Origin: Acidipropionibacterium acidipropionici
GTDB taxonomy: Bacteria; Actinomycetota; Actinomycetes; Propionibacteriales; Propionibacteriaceae
Reading direction: 5' to 3'
NCBI RefSeq assembly: GCF_001441165.1
Contig: NZ_CP013126.1
Location: 3,587,383 to 3,651,382, forward strand
Length of the DNA stretch: 64,000 bases
The notes beneath the pieces were generated by a model, which was not told where the DNA came from, ran no database searches, and worked only from the letters and a program-made list of their open reading frames with translations. Each line of letters starts with the position of its first letter. The stretch's first letter is position 1. Positions 16,996-26,800 of this stretch are shown piece after piece. The position numbers were made by a program, and so were the translations under genes.

Positions 16996-18204
16996 ATGAG
17001 GATTGCCATGACGGGATACGGGGCCGTGACGCCGTTCGGCCTCGGCGTCGACGCGCTGTGGTCGGGTCTGGTCGAGGGACGGTCCGGAGCCCGCGCCCTG
17101 GAGGGCGAGACCTGGGAGGGTCTGCCGGTCAAGATCGCCGCGCCGGTCACCGAGGACCTCGAGGCGGTCCTCGGCCACCCGAAGGCCCGCCAGCTCGACC
17201 GCTCCCAGCAGTTCGCGATGGTCGCCGCCGGCCAGGCCTGGGCCGACGCCGGGCAGCCCGACGTCGACCCCGAACGCCTGGCGGTGGTCATCGGCACCGG
17301 GATCGGCGGCGTCACCACCCTGCTCGACCAGGACGACATCCTCGAGGCCCGAGGGGCCCGCCGGGTCTCCCCCCGCGCGGTCCCGATGCTGATGCCCAAC
17401 GGGGCGGCAGCCCAGGTGAGCATCGAGTACGGGGCGAAGGCGGGCGCCTTCACCCCGGTCTCGGCGTGCGCATCCGGGGCCGAGGCCATCACGATGGCGG
17501 CCCGGCTCATCGCCTGCGGGGAGGCCGACGTCGTCATCGCCGGGGGCACGGAGGCCGCCGTCGCCCCGATCACCATGGCCGCGTTCTCCCAGGCCACCGC
17601 TCTGGCCCGCCCCGAGCACCGGCCCGACCAGATCTCCCGCCCTTTCTCGGCCGACCGGCACGGGTTCCTTCTCGGGGAGGGGGCCGGAGTGGTGATCCTG
17701 GAGAGCGTCGAGCACGCCACGGCCCGCCGGGCCCGCACCCGTGCGACGCTGGCCGGATGGGCGGTGACCTCCGACGCCTATCACGTGACCGCCACCGAGC
17801 CCACCGGCGCCCAGCAGGTCCGCGCGATCCGCACCGCTCTGACCCACGCCGGGCTGTCACCCGAGGAGATCGGCCTGGTGAACGCGCACGCCACCAGCAC
17901 CCCGGTCGGGGACCTGTCGGAGGCCAACGCCGTCGAGACGATCCTGGGTGACGACGTCCCGGTCACCGCCCCGAAGGGGGCCATCGGACATCTGCTGGGT
18001 GGCGCCGGGGCCGTGGAGACCATCGCCACCATGCGCTCCATCGAGACCGGGATCATCCCGCCGACGCTGAACCTGGAGGAGCAGGATCCACAGATCCACA
18101 TCAATGTCGTCCACGGTTCGCCGCTCCACCAGCCGGTCGGAGCGGCCCTCAACAACTCCTTCGGCTTCGGGGGCCAGAACGTCACCCTGGCCATGACCTC
18201 CTGA
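16996..18204 (+). CDS. Beta-ketoacyl-ACP synthase II-like enzyme
   Basis: Condensing enzyme of 402 residues like FabF, elongating acyl-ACP with malonyl-ACP in fatty-acid synthesis. The Cys-His-His triad is visible: VSACASGAEA near residue 158, NAHATSTPVGD near 297 and KGAIGHLLGGAGA near 332. The C-terminus NNSFGFGGQNV is standard. The start ATG gives MRIAMTGYGAVTPFG and has GGGAG upstream. It is not in a fab cluster but has its own divergent TetR regulator, so it may serve a specialised acyl chain or membrane adjustment. Confidence 0.88.
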   Translation: MRIAMTGYGAVTPFGLGVDALWSGLVEGRSGARALEGETWEGLPVKIAAPVTEDLEAVLGHPKARQLDRSQQFAMVAAGQAWADAGQPDVDPERLAVVIGTGIGGVTTLLDQDDILEARGARRVSPRAVPMLMPNGAAAQVSIEYGAKAGAFTPVSACASGAEAITMAARLIACGEADVVIAGGTEAAVAPITMAAFSQATALARPEHRPDQISRPFSADRHGFLLGEGAGVVILESVEHATARRARTRATLAGWAVTSDAYHVTATEPTGAQQVRAIRTALTHAGLSPEEIGLVNAHATSTPVGDLSEANAVETILGDDVPVTAPKGAIGHLLGGAGAVETIATMRSIETGIIPPTLNLEEQDPQIHINVVHGSPLHQPVGAALNNSFGFGGQNVTLAMTS

Positions 18205-18260
18205 CCCGCCGGCAGCGGCGACTACGGTTGGGGGAGACCGTCACCCAGGAGGAGACCGAC

Positions 18261-19085
18261 ATGTCCCAGACCGCGCAGGACACCCGCTTCGCCGCCGACT
18301 GGCAGAGCTGGCATGACGCCCACGAGAAGGCCCGCACCGATCCTCTGGGGATCCTCGCCGCGACCGGTCTCTACTTCCTCGACGACGACCCGCTGAGCGT
18401 CGACGGCGTCCCGGGATCCTGGCAGCTGGTCGACGGGCAGCCGCAGGTGACCCTGGCCGACGGCGAAACTCTGGACGACGCCGGGCGCACCCTCACCGGC
18501 ACCGTCGCGCTGGGCGAGAGGATCTCCCGGGGCGGAGTGCTGCTGGGCTACACGGACGGGGACGCCCATGGGGCGGCCGAGGTGGCGTGGCGAGGGTCCC
18601 AGGTGATGCTGCGGCCGCGTCGCGACGACGGAGCCTACCTGGCCCACTTCCCGGGGACTCCGGCCTACCCGGCCGATCCGGCGTGGGCCGTCCCCGCTCA
18701 CTTCGAGGCCTACGAGCAGGCCCGCGAGGCCACTGTAGGGGCGGTGATCGACGGCCTGGAGCACCACTACACCGCACCCGGCGTCCTCACCTTCTCCATC
18801 GACGGGACGCAGTACCAGCTCACCGCCTTCACCGGCGGGCGCGACGGCTCCCTCATGGTCCTGATGCGCGACGCCACCAGCGGTGTCACGACCTACGGGG
18901 CATCGCGCACCCTGGGGGTGCCGGCCCCGGATGGCGACGGGAACACCGTCATCGACTTCAACCGGGCCTCGAATCTGCCCTGCGCCTACACCAACTACGC
19001 CACCTGCCCGCTGCCGCCGGTCGAGAACAGGCTGCCGATCGCCGTGGAGGCCGGCGAGAAGCTGCCGCCCGCCAGGGTCGAATGA
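18261..19085 (+). CDS. DUF1684 protein
   Basis: Protein of 274 residues of the DUF1684 family. Diagnostic sequences are WQSWHDAHEKARTDPLG near the start and, near the end, IDFNRASNLPCAYTNYATC followed by LPPVENRLPIAVEAGEK. The conserved cysteines and Asn-Pro-Cys region may bind metal, but no function is established. AGGAG precedes the ATG. It may be co-transcribed with the ketoacyl synthase 56 bp upstream. No signal peptide. Confidence 0.85.
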   Translation: MSQTAQDTRFAADWQSWHDAHEKARTDPLGILAATGLYFLDDDPLSVDGVPGSWQLVDGQPQVTLADGETLDDAGRTLTGTVALGERISRGGVLLGYTDGDAHGAAEVAWRGSQVMLRPRRDDGAYLAHFPGTPAYPADPAWAVPAHFEAYEQAREATVGAVIDGLEHHYTAPGVLTFSIDGTQYQLTAFTGGRDGSLMVLMRDATSGVTTYGASRTLGVPAPDGDGNTVIDFNRASNLPCAYTNYATCPLPPVENRLPIAVEAGEKLPPARVE

Positions 19086-19096
19086 CCTCCGAGTGA

Positions 19097-19663
19097 TCAG
19101 GACCGGTCCGGTCCCGGCAACCCCAGACCCTTCATGAGGGCCGCGACGTCGGCCCGCGCGGTGGGCGGGTCCATGGCCGTCACCACGACCCCGTAGCAGG
19201 CCCGCAGGGTCCGCAGCAGATCCATCGTCGTCACCAGGGTGGCCACCTCCCCCGCCTCGCGGGCCCCTGCCAGCAGAGGCTCGAGGAGTCGGCCGAGCCG
19301 GGTGTCGGCGCCCCGGGCACGGGTGTCGCGACGCGCCGCGACTGCCATCTCGATGAAGGCGACGTCGGTGAGCACCATTTCGAGCACCTCCTGCCACACG
19401 ACCTTGAAGGCACGGCCCCGGTGTTCCTGGCGGGCCGCGGCCGCCACCTGGTCGAGATGGGCCAGGTTGTCCTCGAAGACGGCCATGGCCAGGGCCGACC
19501 GGTTCGGGAAGTGGCGATAGAGCACCCCCTGGCCCACCCCCGCGTCCTTGGCGATCGCCGAGAGCGGGACGCCGATGCCCCGTTCCGCGAACAGGCGGCG
19601 CGCAGAGGCCAGAAGCGCCCTCCGGTTACTGTCGGCTGCGGCCGGCCCGCGGTTGGACTTCAT
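19097..19663 (-). CDS. TetR family regulator
   Basis: Repressor of 188 residues: RRALLASARRLFAERGIGVP, then KDAGVGQGVLYRHFPNRSAL, the canonical TetR helix-turn-helix. AAGGAG lies six bases before the ATG. A far longer open frame on this strand up to 21379 is a shadow of the flavoprotein gene. Divergent from that flavoprotein, with inverted repeats between them, it likely controls it. TetR regulators of similar position control steroid or xenobiotic oxidation genes. Confidence 0.85.
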   Translation of the reverse strand: MKSNRGPAAADSNRRALLASARRLFAERGIGVPLSAIAKDAGVGQGVLYRHFPNRSALAMAVFEDNLAHLDQVAAAARQEHRGRAFKVVWQEVLEMVLTDVAFIEMAVAARRDTRARGADTRLGRLLEPLLAGAREAGEVATLVTTMDLLRTLRACYGVVVTAMDPPTARADVAALMKGLGLPGPDRS

Positions 19664-19693
19664 CGGACTCCTTCGTCGGTGCAGATGCTCAAC

Positions 19694-19754
19694 TATACTG
19701 AACCGGACAGCGTCGTCCGGTACTGGGATCCCCCTTCCGGTACCGATCGGAAGG
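19694..19754. promoter_or_regulatory. Promoter and operator repeats between TetR and flavoprotein
   Basis: TATACT at 19694-19699 is a good -10 element for the flavoprotein. Directly after it ACCGGAC and GTCCGGT (19702-19721) form a perfect 7-bp inverted repeat with a six-base spacer, and CCTTCCG/CGGAAGG (19733-19754) form a second with an eight-base spacer. A repressor bound to the first would cover the transcription start. Confidence 0.55.
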
Positions 19755-19762
19755 GGTTCGAG

Positions 19763-21400
19763 ATGCCAGATGCACATGACGAGACCTACGACGTGGTGGT
19801 GGTCGGTTCCGGTGCCGCCGCGTTCTCCACCGCCCTCGGAGCCGCGGACGAGGGCCTCAGCGTCGTCATGATCGAGAGCACCGATCAATGGGGCGGCAAC
19901 ACCTCCATGTCGGGCGGGGGTCTCTGGCTGCCGAACAATCCGCTCATGAGGCGCGAGGGCGCCGCGGACTCCCGCGAGGAGGCTCTGGAGTACATGCTCG
20001 CCACGATCGGCGAGCCCGGCCCGGCGTCCTCGAGAGCGCGCATCGAGGCCTTCATCGACGGCGTCGACGATTTCGTCCTCACCGCCGAGAGGCACGGCAT
20101 GCGCTTCATGCGCGACCCGGACTACCCCGACTACTACCCCGAGCTGCCCGGCGGCAAGATCGGCCGGGCCGTCGAGGGGATGAACTTCGATGTGCGGAGA
20201 CTCGGCGAGTGGGCCGCGACCCAGCGCGGCGTCGTCCCGATCCCGGTGCGCACCAACGACGTGTGGCTGCTGGGCCGGGCCTGGTCGACGCCGGGCGGGT
20301 TCGTCAGGGGCGCCCAGTTCGTCTTCCGGACCCTCGGGGGCCTGGTGAGGGGTAAGAAGCTCGTCGGCCTGGGCGGGGCGCTGGCCGCCCACTTCGCCCA
20401 TGCCGTGCTGGTGGACGCCCGGGTCCCGCTGCGCCTCAACAGCCCGGCCACCGGCCTGCTCACCGAGGGCGAGCGGGTGGTCGGCGTCAGGGTCGGCGAC
20501 GGGTCGACGGTGCTGCGGGCGCGCCGGGGCGTCATGCTGGGTGCCGGCGGCTTCGAGTCCAACCAGGAGTGGCGGCACAGGTATCAGGACGTCACCGGGT
20601 ACACCTCCGGCAACCCCGGCAATCTGGGAGGGCCGATCGCCATCGCCCACGACCTGGGAGCGGCTCTGGACTACATGGAGGACGCCTGGTGGGGGGCCTC
20701 CCTGGCGCCCTACCAGGAGGGCCCGGTGATGGGCTTCCTGGTCGGCGAACGGGCACTGCCCTACATGATGATCGTCGACGGGCAGGGGCGACGATTCGCC
20801 AACGAGGCCGAGTCCTACATCGATCTGGGCCATCACATGAACGCTCACGACCGCGGCGGCGACTACTGGATGATCAATGACGCCCGCTACAACAGGCGCT
20901 ACTTCCGCACCTTCTCCATCCAGCCCGGCCTCATGAAGGGCATGGCGGCCAAGGGACTGCTGGCCAGGGCGGACACCCTGGAGGATCTGGCCGGGCGGAT
21001 CGGCGTCCCGGCCGGGAATCTGCGCACCACCGTGGAGCGGTTCAACGGCTTCGCCCGGACAGGCCGCGATCAGGACTTCGGCAAGGGGGACTCGGCCTAC
21101 GACCGCTACTACGGGGACCCGACGGTGCGCCCGAACTCCTGCCTCGGCCCGCTGACGAAGGGACCCTTCACCGCCTACAAGCTGGTCCCCGGGGATCTGG
21201 GCACCAAGGGCGGTCTGGTGACCGACGTCGACGCCCGGGTGCTGCGCGAGGACGGGTCGGTCATCGAGGGGCTGTACGCGGCGGGGAACACGACCGCATC
21301 GGTGATGGGCCACACCTACCCGGGGCCGGGGTCGACGATCGCCCCGGCCTCGGTGTTCGGGCTGAGAGGGGCTCGCCACATGGCAGCCTCCCAGCAGTAG
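19763..21400 (+). CDS. FAD-dependent dehydrogenase, 3-ketosteroid dehydrogenase/fumarate reductase-like
   Basis: Flavoprotein of 545 residues in the FAD_binding_2 family. The FAD site is VVVVGSGAAAFSTALGAA near residue 12, ESTDQWGGNTSMSGGGLWLP follows, and the C-terminal FAD contact is YAAGNTTASVMGHTYPGPGST. The latter and the GGLW stretch resemble 3-ketosteroid delta-1/delta-4 dehydrogenases rather than succinate dehydrogenase. Its likely role is dehydrogenation of a steroid-like or other ketone. GAAGGGG lies before the ATG. The divergent TetR gene probably regulates it. Confidence 0.8.
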   Translation: MPDAHDETYDVVVVGSGAAAFSTALGAADEGLSVVMIESTDQWGGNTSMSGGGLWLPNNPLMRREGAADSREEALEYMLATIGEPGPASSRARIEAFIDGVDDFVLTAERHGMRFMRDPDYPDYYPELPGGKIGRAVEGMNFDVRRLGEWAATQRGVVPIPVRTNDVWLLGRAWSTPGGFVRGAQFVFRTLGGLVRGKKLVGLGGALAAHFAHAVLVDARVPLRLNSPATGLLTEGERVVGVRVGDGSTVLRARRGVMLGAGGFESNQEWRHRYQDVTGYTSGNPGNLGGPIAIAHDLGAALDYMEDAWWGASLAPYQEGPVMGFLVGERALPYMMIVDGQGRRFANEAESYIDLGHHMNAHDRGGDYWMINDARYNRRYFRTFSIQPGLMKGMAAKGLLARADTLEDLAGRIGVPAGNLRTTVERFNGFARTGRDQDFGKGDSAYDRYYGDPTVRPNSCLGPLTKGPFTAYKLVPGDLGTKGGLVTDVDARVLREDGSVIEGLYAAGNTTASVMGHTYPGPGSTIAPASVFGLRGARHMAASQQ

Positions 21401-21408
21401 GTGACGGC

Positions 21409-22398
21409 TCAGGCGACGGGTCGGGTGAGCAGCACCTCCTCCAGCCTGGCGTAGGACATCTCCATGCCCTCGACCACGCCGGTGCCCAGGATCATGTCCC
21501 GCGTGGCGACGTCGGGGTAGGTGATGACCGTGGTGAGCAGGGTGAGGCCGTCCTCCTCGGTGAGGGTGAGGTCATTGGTCGTGGTGGGTCCGTCCATGCC
21601 GGTCATCCGCTCAGTGGTGACGGCCCGGAAGGGTTCCTCCAGCAGCAGCACCTCTCCGTCGAAGCCGAAGGGCTCCCCCTCGACGCCGGGATCGGGGGCC
21701 CACGCGAAGCGGTACGTCCCGCCCGCCTCGGCCGGGGCGTCGAAGGTGGTCATCGACCACCCGTCGGGCCCGAGCATCCACTGCGGGATGAGGGCCGGAT
21801 CCGTCTGCGCTCTCCAGACGACCGTTCTAGGGGCCTCGATCACCCTGGTGATGCGCACCATGGTGTCGGTGAGCACCTCCATGCGGGTGCCCTTGCCGGC
21901 GAACCACTCGCGCAGCCCGGCCAGGACGGCGTCGATCTGGCCCATGGCCAGGCGGGTGCCCTCGACCACGCCCATCTCGAGGACGGTCTGGAGGGCCTCG
22001 AGGGAGGAGAAGTCCGAGGTGGTGGTCATCCGGGTGCCCTGATCGGTCGCCTCGAAGGCGAATCTCATCCGCATCACCGGCATCCCTGGGGCCGGTTCGC
22101 CGCTCTCGTCGGCGAAACAGTCGTCGACGGTGAAGCTGCGCTCCGGTTCGATGGAGACGAAGTCCCACCGGGCGTAGGACTTCTCCCCGGCGGGGCCGTT
22201 CATGTGGTACAGCGCCCGGCCGCCCACCCGATGGTCCCATTCGGTGAAGGTGGCGGGGAAGGTGGGCGGCCCCCAGAACCGCTCGAGCTGGCGGGGGTCG
22301 GTGTAGGCGTTCCACACCCGCGAGACGGGGTGGGCGAAATCGGCGATGACGGTGAGGGTGAGGTTCTTCTCGTCGGTGATGACGTCGGTGACTGGCAT
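21409..22398 (-). CDS. Tandem SRPBCC (AHSA1-like) protein
   Basis: Protein of 329 residues with two successive AHSA1/START-like domains. The first begins TVIADFAHPVSRVWNAYTDP and WGPPTFPATFTEWD; the second, from about residue 175, begins ITRVIEAPRTVVWRAQTDP and WMLGPDGWSM. Both end in a similar helix (GVVEGTRLAMGQID and GVVEGMEMSYARLEE), evidence of an internal duplication. It follows an ArsR gene on the same strand, a common pairing. A lipid or hydrophobic ligand is likely but unknown. GAGGAG precedes the ATG. Confidence 0.85.
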   Translation of the reverse strand: MPVTDVITDEKNLTLTVIADFAHPVSRVWNAYTDPRQLERFWGPPTFPATFTEWDHRVGGRALYHMNGPAGEKSYARWDFVSIEPERSFTVDDCFADESGEPAPGMPVMRMRFAFEATDQGTRMTTTSDFSSLEALQTVLEMGVVEGTRLAMGQIDAVLAGLREWFAGKGTRMEVLTDTMVRITRVIEAPRTVVWRAQTDPALIPQWMLGPDGWSMTTFDAPAEAGGTYRFAWAPDPGVEGEPFGFDGEVLLLEEPFRAVTTERMTGMDGPTTTNDLTLTEEDGLTLLTTVITYPDVATRDMILGTGVVEGMEMSYARLEEVLLTRPVA

Positions 22399-22439
22399 GT
22401 CTGGCTCCTCGTGGAGTCGGGTGGAGCGGAGGCGGGGTT

Positions 22440-22772
22440 TCACCCGTTCAGGAGGGAGTCGAGTCGGTCGACGCGGCCCCGCCACAGATCCTCGTACTGC
22501 GCCAGGAGCGTACGCGCCAGGGCGATCCGCTCGGGATCGGCTCTGACCATACGGGTGCGCCCCTGCGCGCGCTTGACGATGAGCTCGGCCTCCTCCAGGA
22601 CGGTCACGTGCTTCTGGACCGCCGCGAAGGACATCTGATAGGAGCGGGCGAGTTCCGAGACGCTGACCTCCCGTGTCATCGTCCGGCGCAGAATATCGCG
22701 CCTGGTCGACGCCGCCAGGGCGTGGAACAGGCGATCCGTCTCGGCCTCGCTGAGCCCAACTTGTGTAACCAT
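22440..22772 (-). CDS. ArsR family regulator
   Basis: Winged-helix repressor of 110 residues. Motifs: LFHALAASTRRDIL, VSVSELARSYQMSFAAVQKH (recognition helix) and LEEAELIVKRAQGR. There are no ArsR metal-binding cysteines, as is usual for the SDP/SRPBCC-linked branch. The ATG giving MVTQVGLSE is chosen over one 12 codons upstream because the latter would include a palindrome likely to be the operator. It is the first gene of an operon with the SRPBCC gene 42 bp downstream. Confidence 0.83.
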   Translation of the reverse strand: MVTQVGLSEAETDRLFHALAASTRRDILRRTMTREVSVSELARSYQMSFAAVQKHVTVLEEAELIVKRAQGRTRMVRADPERIALARTLLAQYEDLWRGRVDRLDSLLNG

Positions 22773-22785
22773 TTGGTTGTAGATT

Positions 22786-22799
22786 ACCCGGTACCGGGT
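22786..22799. promoter_or_regulatory. Palindrome upstream of arsR-like gene
   Basis: ACCCGGTACCGGGT is a perfect 14-base palindrome 13 bp before the ArsR start and about 45 bp before the divergent lipoprotein gene. It is a candidate ArsR operator; binding is inferred. Confidence 0.45.
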
Positions 22800-22844
22800 C
22801 ACACTCAAGTACTCGGCGCCGACGATCCGGGATACCGTCAGCCC

Positions 22845-23648
22845 ATGCTCCGCACCCGCCGCCCGGCACTTCTCGCGATGCTGGCGGGGTTCCTGGTCCT
22901 GGCCTCATGTTCGCCCGGTCCCACCTTTCCCCCGGCCGCGGGCCGGGCCGACTACCAGATCGGGGGCGCCTACCGCCCCGATGACGATGTGGCCATCGTC
23001 ATCCGCGATGTCGCCGACACCCCCGTCGCCGGCCGCTACAACATCTGCTACGTCAATGCCTTCCAGACCCAGCCGGGCACCCTCCCCCGCTGGCGCCGGG
23101 AGCATCCCGGCCTGGTCCTGTCGAAGGCCGGCGCACCGGTCACCGATCCCGACTGGCCCGACGAGGCACTGCTGGACACCTCGACTCCCGCCAACCGCAC
23201 CGCGATCGTCAGCGTCATCGGCAAGGATCTCGAGCGCTGCGCACAGGCCGGCTTCGATGCCGTCGAGCTCGACAACCTCGACTCCTATCTGCGCTCCGGC
23301 GGCCGGATCTCCCCTGCGGACAACGCCGCCATGGCCGGTCTGCTGGCCCGCCGGGCGCACTCGCTGGGGATGGCGGCCGCCCAGAAGAACGCGCCGGAGA
23401 TCGGGGACGCGGGTCGCCGCGCCGGCCTGGACCTGGCCGTCGCCGAGGAGTGCCAGGTCTATGACGAGTGCGACCACTACACCCGGCTCTACGGGAGCCG
23501 CGTCATCGAGATCGAGTACACAGACAATGGCGTCCGCGCCTTCGAGCAGGCCTGTCGGGCCCGAGGTTCTCGGATCTCGGTGCTGCTGCGCGACCGCGAC
23601 GTGGTACCGCGTGGCCGGCGAGGCCATGTGGCCCGGTGGTGCTCCTGA
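22845..23648 (+). CDS. GH114-like endo-alpha-1,4-polygalactosaminidase lipoprotein
   Basis: Secreted lipoprotein of 267 residues. The signal peptide ends in a lipobox LASC at about residue 26, then the mature part matches the glycoside hydrolase 114 fold: FDAVELDNLDSY, GMAAAQKNAPEI, AVAEECQVYDECDHY, and VIEIEYTD. The Asp/Glu residues in VELDNLDS and IEIEYTD are where the family's acids sit. Enzymes of this family cleave galactosaminogalactan-type polymers. It is divergent from arsR. The C-terminal VLLRDRDVVPRG is also family-typical, so the gene looks complete. Confidence 0.78.
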   Translation: MLRTRRPALLAMLAGFLVLASCSPGPTFPPAAGRADYQIGGAYRPDDDVAIVIRDVADTPVAGRYNICYVNAFQTQPGTLPRWRREHPGLVLSKAGAPVTDPDWPDEALLDTSTPANRTAIVSVIGKDLERCAQAGFDAVELDNLDSYLRSGGRISPADNAAMAGLLARRAHSLGMAAAQKNAPEIGDAGRRAGLDLAVAEECQVYDECDHYTRLYGSRVIEIEYTDNGVRAFEQACRARGSRISVLLRDRDVVPRGRRGHVARWCS

Positions 23649-23860
23649 TCCACAGGGTGAACCGGGTGATCGGCGTCGCGCCAATGATCCTGCGCCTGTT
23701 CACGATCGCCTTCCTCGAGTACGGCCAGGGCGTCTCGAACATCCTGCTGCCGGTGATCGCCCTGATCGTGGGCATACCGGTGTTCTGCACGGGACTTCTC
23801 AGCAGGCGCGAGGCGCCTCCGTCGGTGAAGAAGCCCCTCGGCACGGTCCCGCCCGACTGA
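23639..23860 (+). CDS. Small single-pass membrane protein
   Basis: Reading of about 73 residues starting at a GTG inside the end of the lipoprotein gene, or 58 residues from the ATG at 23684. A clear hydrophobic helix ILLPVIALIVGIPVFCTGLL precedes a short basic tail (SRREAPPSVKKP). I do not recognise a family, and no strong ribosome site marks the start. Its stop lies four bases from the convergent helicase gene. Confidence 0.4.
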   Translation: MLLIHRVNRVIGVAPMILRLFTIAFLEYGQGVSNILLPVIALIVGIPVFCTGLLSRREAPPSVKKPLGTVPPD

Positions 23861-23863
23861 TGC

Positions 23864-26800
23864 TCAGCTGAGCAGCATCCGGACGTCCTCGGCGCTCAGC
23901 TTTGATCCGCCCGTGGCGGCGGCCCCCTCGCCGGCGTCGAGGACCCCGGAGATGAGCCTGCGCTTGGTGTCCTGGAGGGCGAGCACCTTCTCCTCGATGG
24001 TGTCGCGGGCCACCATCCGGTAGACGTGCACCGGCCGGGTCTGGCCGATCCGGTGGGCGCGGTCGACGGCCTGATTCTCAGCCGCCGGATTCCACCATGG
24101 ATCGGCGAGGATGGCGTAGTCGGCCTGGGTGAGGTTGATGCCGACCCCGCCGGCCTTGAGGCTGATGAGGAAGACCGGGTCATCGCCCTTGGTGAATCCG
24201 TCGATGACGGCCCTGCGTTTCGGGGTGGTGCCGTCCAGATACGAGTAGGCGATGTGCTCGCGGTCCAGGCGCTCGGCGATGCGCCTCAGGTAGCGGGTGA
24301 ACTGGCTGAAGACCAGCACCCGATGGCCCTCCTCGGCCGCCTCGACCAGCAGCGGCACCAGGGCGTCGAGCTTGGAGGACGGCGCCGTCGTCTCCTGTCC
24401 CTGATCGACCAGCCCGGGGTCGATGGCCAACTGACGCAGCCTGGTGAGGGCCGAGAGCACCTCGATCTGGTTGTGATCGATGTCCTCGGTGAGCTGCAGG
24501 ACGCGCTGGCGCTCGTGCTGGAGTTGACGCTCGTAGGCGCGCCGGTGGGCGGGGGCCAGATCGACGTGGAGCACCTGCTCCTGCTTGGCGGGCAGATCGA
24601 GGGCGATCTGGCTCTTGGTGCGGCGCAGCAGGAAGGGCCCGATTCGCCGGCGCAGGGTGTTCATCCGGCCCTCGGCGTCGTCATCGCTGCGCTCGATGGG
24701 TTTGCGGAAGGCCGCCTGGAACTGCTTGTGACTGCCGAGCAGGCCGGGGGCGGCCAGGGCGAAGATGGCCCACAGCTCGTCCAGGTTGTTCTCCATCGGG
24801 GTGCCGGTGATCGCGTAGACCACCGGTGCGCCGACGGTCTTGATGCAGGAGAAGACCTTCGACGCCCGGTTCTTGGCGTTCTGCGCCTCGTCGAGCAGCA
24901 TCCCCGCCCAGGGCTGGGCGGCGTAGTCGTCGGACTCCAGGCGCAGCAGCGCGTAGGAGGTGACGACGACGTCCGCCCCGGCCGCGATCTCGGCCAGCGG
25001 GGTGCCGCGGCGTCTGCGGGTCGCGTCGATCATGGCCACCCGCAGCCCCGAGGTGAATCGGGCCGCCTCCTCCACCCAGTTGGGCACCACGGAGGTGGGG
25101 GCCACGACCAGCCAGGGGAGCTTCGGACCGTCAGGGGCCGGGTGCTCCCGTTCGTCGAGAATCATCGCCAGGGCCTGAACCGTCTTGCCGAGTCCCATGT
25201 CGTCGGCGAGCACCCCGCCCAGGCCGGAGCGCCGCAGCCCGGCGAGCCACTGGAACCCGGCCAGCTGGTAGGGCCGCAGATCGGCGACCAGGCCGTCGGG
25301 GGTCGTCGCGGGCTCGGGGGGTTCGGCGATGGCGCGGCGCACGGCGTCGAACCACTGGTCCTGGGAGGTCTGGACGATGCCGAGTGCGAGGAGATCCTCC
25401 CACCAGGAGATCCGCACCGCGGGCACCTGGACGCCCTTGCGGCGCTGGTCGCCCAGTTCGGCGGCCTCGGCGAGCAGCTGGCGCAGCTGGTCGAGTTCCG
25501 GGTTGTCGAGGGTGAAGTAGGAGCCGTCCTCCAGGAAGATCGCCTCCTGCTTGAGGGTGAGTCCCCTGATGAGAGAGGAGATCGGCAGACGGTGGCCGTC
25601 CACCTCGACGGTGATCTCCAGATCCAGCCAGTCGTTTCCGGCATCGGAGCCCAGCCCGACGTGGATCTCGGGGGTCTCGGTCTCACGGAACTGCGGCAGT
25701 TCCCCGGCGTCCACGACGACGCCGAGTTCCTCCAGCCGCGGCAGGACATCGTCGACGAGGGTGATGACGTCCATGCCCTCCAGCCGGGACTCGGGGAGGA
25801 TGTCCTGCTCGGCGGAGTCTGCGAGAGTGGCCGGGACGCCGGCCAGGGCGCCGGTGACCGGTGCGAGGATCTCCTCCTCCCGGGCGATGTCGCGGCCCGG
25901 ATCGAACCGGCCGGCCCGCAGAGCCAGGGGGCCGCGTCCGCGGCCCTGCTCGTCGCGGTAGTGCCAGGACCAGCGCAGCCTGGCCCGGGGGGTCGGATCG
26001 GTGCCCGAGGCGCCGGTCACTCCGAGCTCAAGGTGCAGGGCGGGTGCGGGCGGGGCCGGCGGTGTGAAGGAGTCGTCGGGTGAGGCCCAGTCGAGCTGTG
26101 CGATCCGGGGGAAGACGTCGGTGATGAAGTGCTCATATCCCTCGGCCGGGATGCGCAGCGCCTCGGGCTCGGCGGCCAGCTGGACCCATGAGCGGTCCGC
26201 GACGCGTTCCAGGGCGGCGAGGTGGATGCCGTCCTCGTCGCTCCAGGCCAACCCGTGGGGCGGATCGCCGAGCCGCACGACGGGGGCGTCGGGTGCCATC
26301 GCGGGGTGACGCAGGTCGGCGCGAATGGCGAGATCACCCGACTCCTCGCGGGTGATCTGGATGGTGGAGACGGCCGGCTCCGCCTCGATGCGCACCGGGG
26401 TGAAGCGCCCGTCATCGGCCACCAGCGGGACGCCGACGTCACGGATGCGCTCCAGCACCGGCCAGAGGGCCTGGCTGTCGATCTCCTGAAGGGGCAGCGG
26501 ATCCTGGCCGCCGAGGTAGGAGGCGCCGTTGTAGAGCTTGCGCAGCGCGTCGACGGCCTCGGTCTGGACCGGTGACATGGTGGCCGCCTCGCCGGCCTGG
26601 ACCGTCCACCACGAGACCTTGCTCTTCACCCACTTCTTCGTCTTGCCGGGGCAGACCGGGCGGACGGTCACCGATCCCGGGGTGATGCCGTATCCGAATC
26701 CGTCGCTGCCCACCCACGGCGCCCGGAACCGCTCCCCCTTGTGGGCCGGGGTGAATCGCACGAGCAGCCCCAGGGGCCGCACTGCGCTGTCGGTCCCGGT

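Noticed and set aside
19664..21379. Very long minus-strand open frame joined to the TetR gene (760 codons)
   Set aside because: It is the antisense shadow of the flavoprotein gene, caused by GC-rich codons; only the last 188 codons (19097-19663) have a family match and a ribosome site.
23861..23874. TGCTCAGCTGAGCA palindrome as a terminator
   Set aside because: It has no loop and no U tract and overlaps the end of the helicase gene; it is too short a signal.
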